Assembly: GCF_900104115.1 (NCBI RefSeq)
Contig: NZ_FNJM01000018.1
Coordinates: forward strand, 1 to 63,966
Length of the DNA: 63,966 bases
Origin: Clostridium gasigenes
Lineage (GTDB): Bacteria; Bacillota; Clostridia; Clostridiales; Clostridiaceae
Direction: 5' to 3'
The position numbers and the translations under genes were made by a program. Shown here piece by piece: positions 62,225 to 63,966 of this stretch (its first letter is position 1; each line of letters opens with the position of its first letter). The notes under the pieces were generated by a model, which worked only from the letters and a program-made list of their open reading frames with translations, had not been told where the DNA came from and did no database searches.

Positions 62225-62440
62225 ATGAAAAAGAAAGTAGTAGTAGTAGGTATGAAGTGTGAAAATTGCGCTAAGCATATAAAGGAAGCAATAAGTAATG
62301 TAGAGGGTGTAACTAGTGCAGATATAAATATTTCTAATAAATCTGTTATAGTTGAGACTAACACTGAGGTAAGTGATGAAGCTATAAAACTTGCAGTTAA
62401 CAGTGAAAAATATAAAGTAGTTGAAATAGAGACAATATAG
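62225..62440 (+). CDS. Second CopZ-like heavy-metal-associated protein
   Basis: A 71-residue HMA-domain protein starting ATG 62225 behind GGAAGGGG. KKKVVVVGMKCENCAKHIKEA (about 2-22) carries the metal motif GMKCENC. It differs from the first copZ copy (GMSCGHC), so the two are paralogues and not duplicates. It probably delivers Cu(I) to CopA or scavenges it; the role may replace copZ if the first copy is broken. A terminator follows. Confidence 0.88.
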   Translation: MKKKVVVVGMKCENCAKHIKEAISNVEGVTSADINISNKSVIVETNTEVSDEAIKLAVNSEKYKVVEIETI

Positions 62441-62488
62441 GTAAATAGAAGAACACTTGTGGCTAGAGAGTAGAATATATTAGTTTGG

Positions 62489-62525
62489 AACCTCTGATGT
62501 AGAGAAATACATCAGAGGTTTTTTG
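62489..62525 (+). terminator. Terminator of the copper operon
   Basis: AACCTCTGATGT, eight-base loop, ACATCAGAGGTT, TTTT: a perfect 12-bp stem. Confidence 0.9.
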
Positions 62526-62740
62526 CATAAATAATAATTTGCAATTGGATACTCATGTGATCAATGGCATCAAGTTAGGATTTATAAATTTAAGATATAA
62601 AGTTTATATTAATATATGAAAAATTCAGTAACTCCACATATGATATCTTTTTCGAACCGAAGATATATTAGAATAAATAAGTTGGATGAATCCATTAAAT
62701 ATATAATTAGCATGTACAGTAAGTGATACGTAACCAAATT

Positions 62741-63440
62741 ATGGGGTGCGATAAGATTGTGGCTGTTGATGGTGCAATGATTAATCTTTATAAAGAAAAC
62801 TCAGTATCGGAATACCGCATGCGATGTGGGGGAAGCGGTGGAAATGTTTTGATTAAGTTTCAGACACTTACATAGATTTATTTAGGGCTTTTATTTCCTG
62901 TGGAGTATGGGAATGAATTTATATAATATATGGGATTATGAAAAGCAAAGCTGATGTTCGGGCAAATACAATACGCGGATATACATAGGTGTAGTCGTCA
63001 CCTGTTTGGCGTTAACTTACTTGCTAGGAATTAAGTTAATGCCAAGAATTAGAAATTGGAAGGATTTAAAGTTTTATAGTATTGATAAAATTCATGAATA
63101 TAAACATATAGATTGTTTGTTTAGTTAGATTGTAGATTGAGAATTAATAGAAACTCATTGAAAAGATATGCTGCAAGTAGTGTTGTTAATTAAGGCAGGA
63201 AAAATAGTACCGTCTACACGCCTAAGCAAGTTAAACAAATATAGTCACAAAGACAATCTGTACCAAGAATTTAGAGAACTCAGAAGAGTAATTAGAACCA
63301 TTTTTATTTTGCAATATACTTCTTACATTAGAAATCAGCTAACAGGTTACAGCAACTACGAATAAAGCAGAAGCATATAATGGTCTTTCTAAATATTCCT
63401 CATTTTATGGTGAAGGAACCATTTCTTAAAGCGTAATTAA
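62741..63440 (+). pseudogene. Decayed Tn3-family transposase (tnpA remnant)
   Basis: Reading across all three plus-strand frames recovers the central and C-terminal part of Tn3-type TnpA: VAVDGAMINLYKENSVSEYRM (about 62770-62832), DTYIDLFRAFISCGVWE (about 62860-62912), KADVRANTIRGYT, YLLGIKLMPRIRNWKDLKFYSIDK (about 63018-63090), then LNKYSHKDNLYQEFRELRRVIRTIFILQYTS (63220-63330) and ATTNKAEAYNGLSKYSSFYGEGT (63350-63420). There are several frameshifts and in-frame stops, so it is dead. No terminal repeats or resolvase gene are visible. It lies directly upstream of the rRNA operon. Confidence 0.85.
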
Positions 63441-63593
63441 GTAGTGAAAATAAATATAGAAGATCTGGCTTATTTAAAAGAGATTATATAAAATAAAGAA
63501 AGTATATAATTATGGTAATATGAAAAACGTTGCATATAAAAAGTAGCAACTAGTAGTAGCAAGAAAACAACAAAAAGAAAAATTAGAAAAATG
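63441..63593. other. AT-rich spacer before the rRNA promoters, no gene seen
   Basis: No gene is visible and I see no other clear feature. It separates the transposase remnant from the rRNA promoters. Confidence 0.4.
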
Positions 63594-63700
63594 TTGACAA
63601 ACTTCGACAGGGATGATAATATAAAGGAGTCGCAAATGACGAACTAAGAAAAACAGCTTGAAAGAAAGGTGTTGACAAGGTTTAGATGCGGTGGTAAACT
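63594..63700 (+). promoter_or_regulatory. Tandem rRNA operon promoters P1 and P2
   Basis: P1: TTGACA (63594-63599), 17 bases, TAATAT (63617-63622). P2: TTGACA (63672-63677), 17 bases, TAAACT (63695-63700). Both have perfect -35 boxes. The leader then carries TGGTCTTTGAAAATTGAACA (about 63732), a boxA-like antitermination region common before clostridial 16S genes. Confidence 0.75.
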
Positions 63701-63856
63701 AAGAAAGTCGCTTAAGGGTGACTGGAGAAAATGGTCTTTGAAAATTGAACAGATAAATTAAAGTTAAGTAATAATAACCAGCAATTCTTTTTGAGAGTCA
63801 GCGAATAAAAGGAAACTTAGCTCGAAAGAGATAAGGAGTACTACAAGATTAAACTT

Positions 63857-63966
<110 letters not shown>

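Overview
The window is chromosomal DNA from a low-GC Firmicute, almost certainly Clostridium sensu stricto. The codons are very AT-rich and SD sequences are strong (AGGAGG). The cluster tRNA-Ser, large SRP RNA, dnaX, ybaB, recR, DUF2508 and bofA (a sporulation gene) is typical, and the 16S rRNA gene that begins at the right edge has a clostridial 5' end. The species cannot be fixed from what is visible.

Layout. 1-0.3 kb: edge of an IS3-like insertion sequence. 0.5-7.7 kb: mannose-family PTS operon (EIIA, B, C, D) followed by three sugar-phosphate isomerase-like proteins and a GntR/UTRA regulator. 8-16 kb: Fbp/Afu-type ABC importer, an MgtC-like protein and a YesMN-type two-component system. 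16-18.8 kb: CorC-like protein, tadA, lgt. 19-23.4 kb: a sigma-54 activator with an HPr-like domain, a consensus -24/-12 promoter, and dhaKLM. 23.5-23.9 kb: tRNA-Ser(GGA) and SRP RNA. 24-26.5 kb, minus strand: thyA-folA, with thyA split by a td-like group I intron carrying a GIY-YIG endonuclease gene. 26.8-30.7 kb: dnaX to bofA. 31-36.5 kb: Cys-rich protein, M32 carboxypeptidase, aminotransferase/dehydrogenase/DUF1015 operon. 36.7-42 kb: PH-domain pair, CPBP protease, mtnN, tcdA, msrA. 42-46.5 kb: BirA-controlled bioYBDA operon and a convergent gene that appears to start at ATT. 46.8-51.2 kb: tandem-GNAT protein, a LicT/GlcT-type antiterminator, and two divergent PTS transcripts each with its own RAT/terminator leader. 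51.5-57 kb: accessory set (XdhC-like, C_GCAxxG_C_C, DUF692, MocR, aminotransferase). 57-59 kb: deoC and a U32 peptidase. 59-62.5 kb: csoR-copA-copZ-copZ2 copper operon, with the first copZ frameshifted at an A7 run. 62.7-63.4 kb: decayed Tn3-family transposase. 63.6 kb to the end: tandem rRNA promoters and the start of 16S rRNA.

The main themes are sugar uptake by PTS with several layers of control (GntR operator, cre-like sites, sigma-54, RAT antitermination) and housekeeping genes with mobile-element scars. The most striking single object is the intron in thyA. Next come the mirrored RAT leaders, the ATT-start gene missed by ordinary ORF calling, the kinase-like/mannose-6-phosphate isomerase fusion, and the frameshifted copZ. 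All functions are read from sequence motifs and family knowledge; no search was run.
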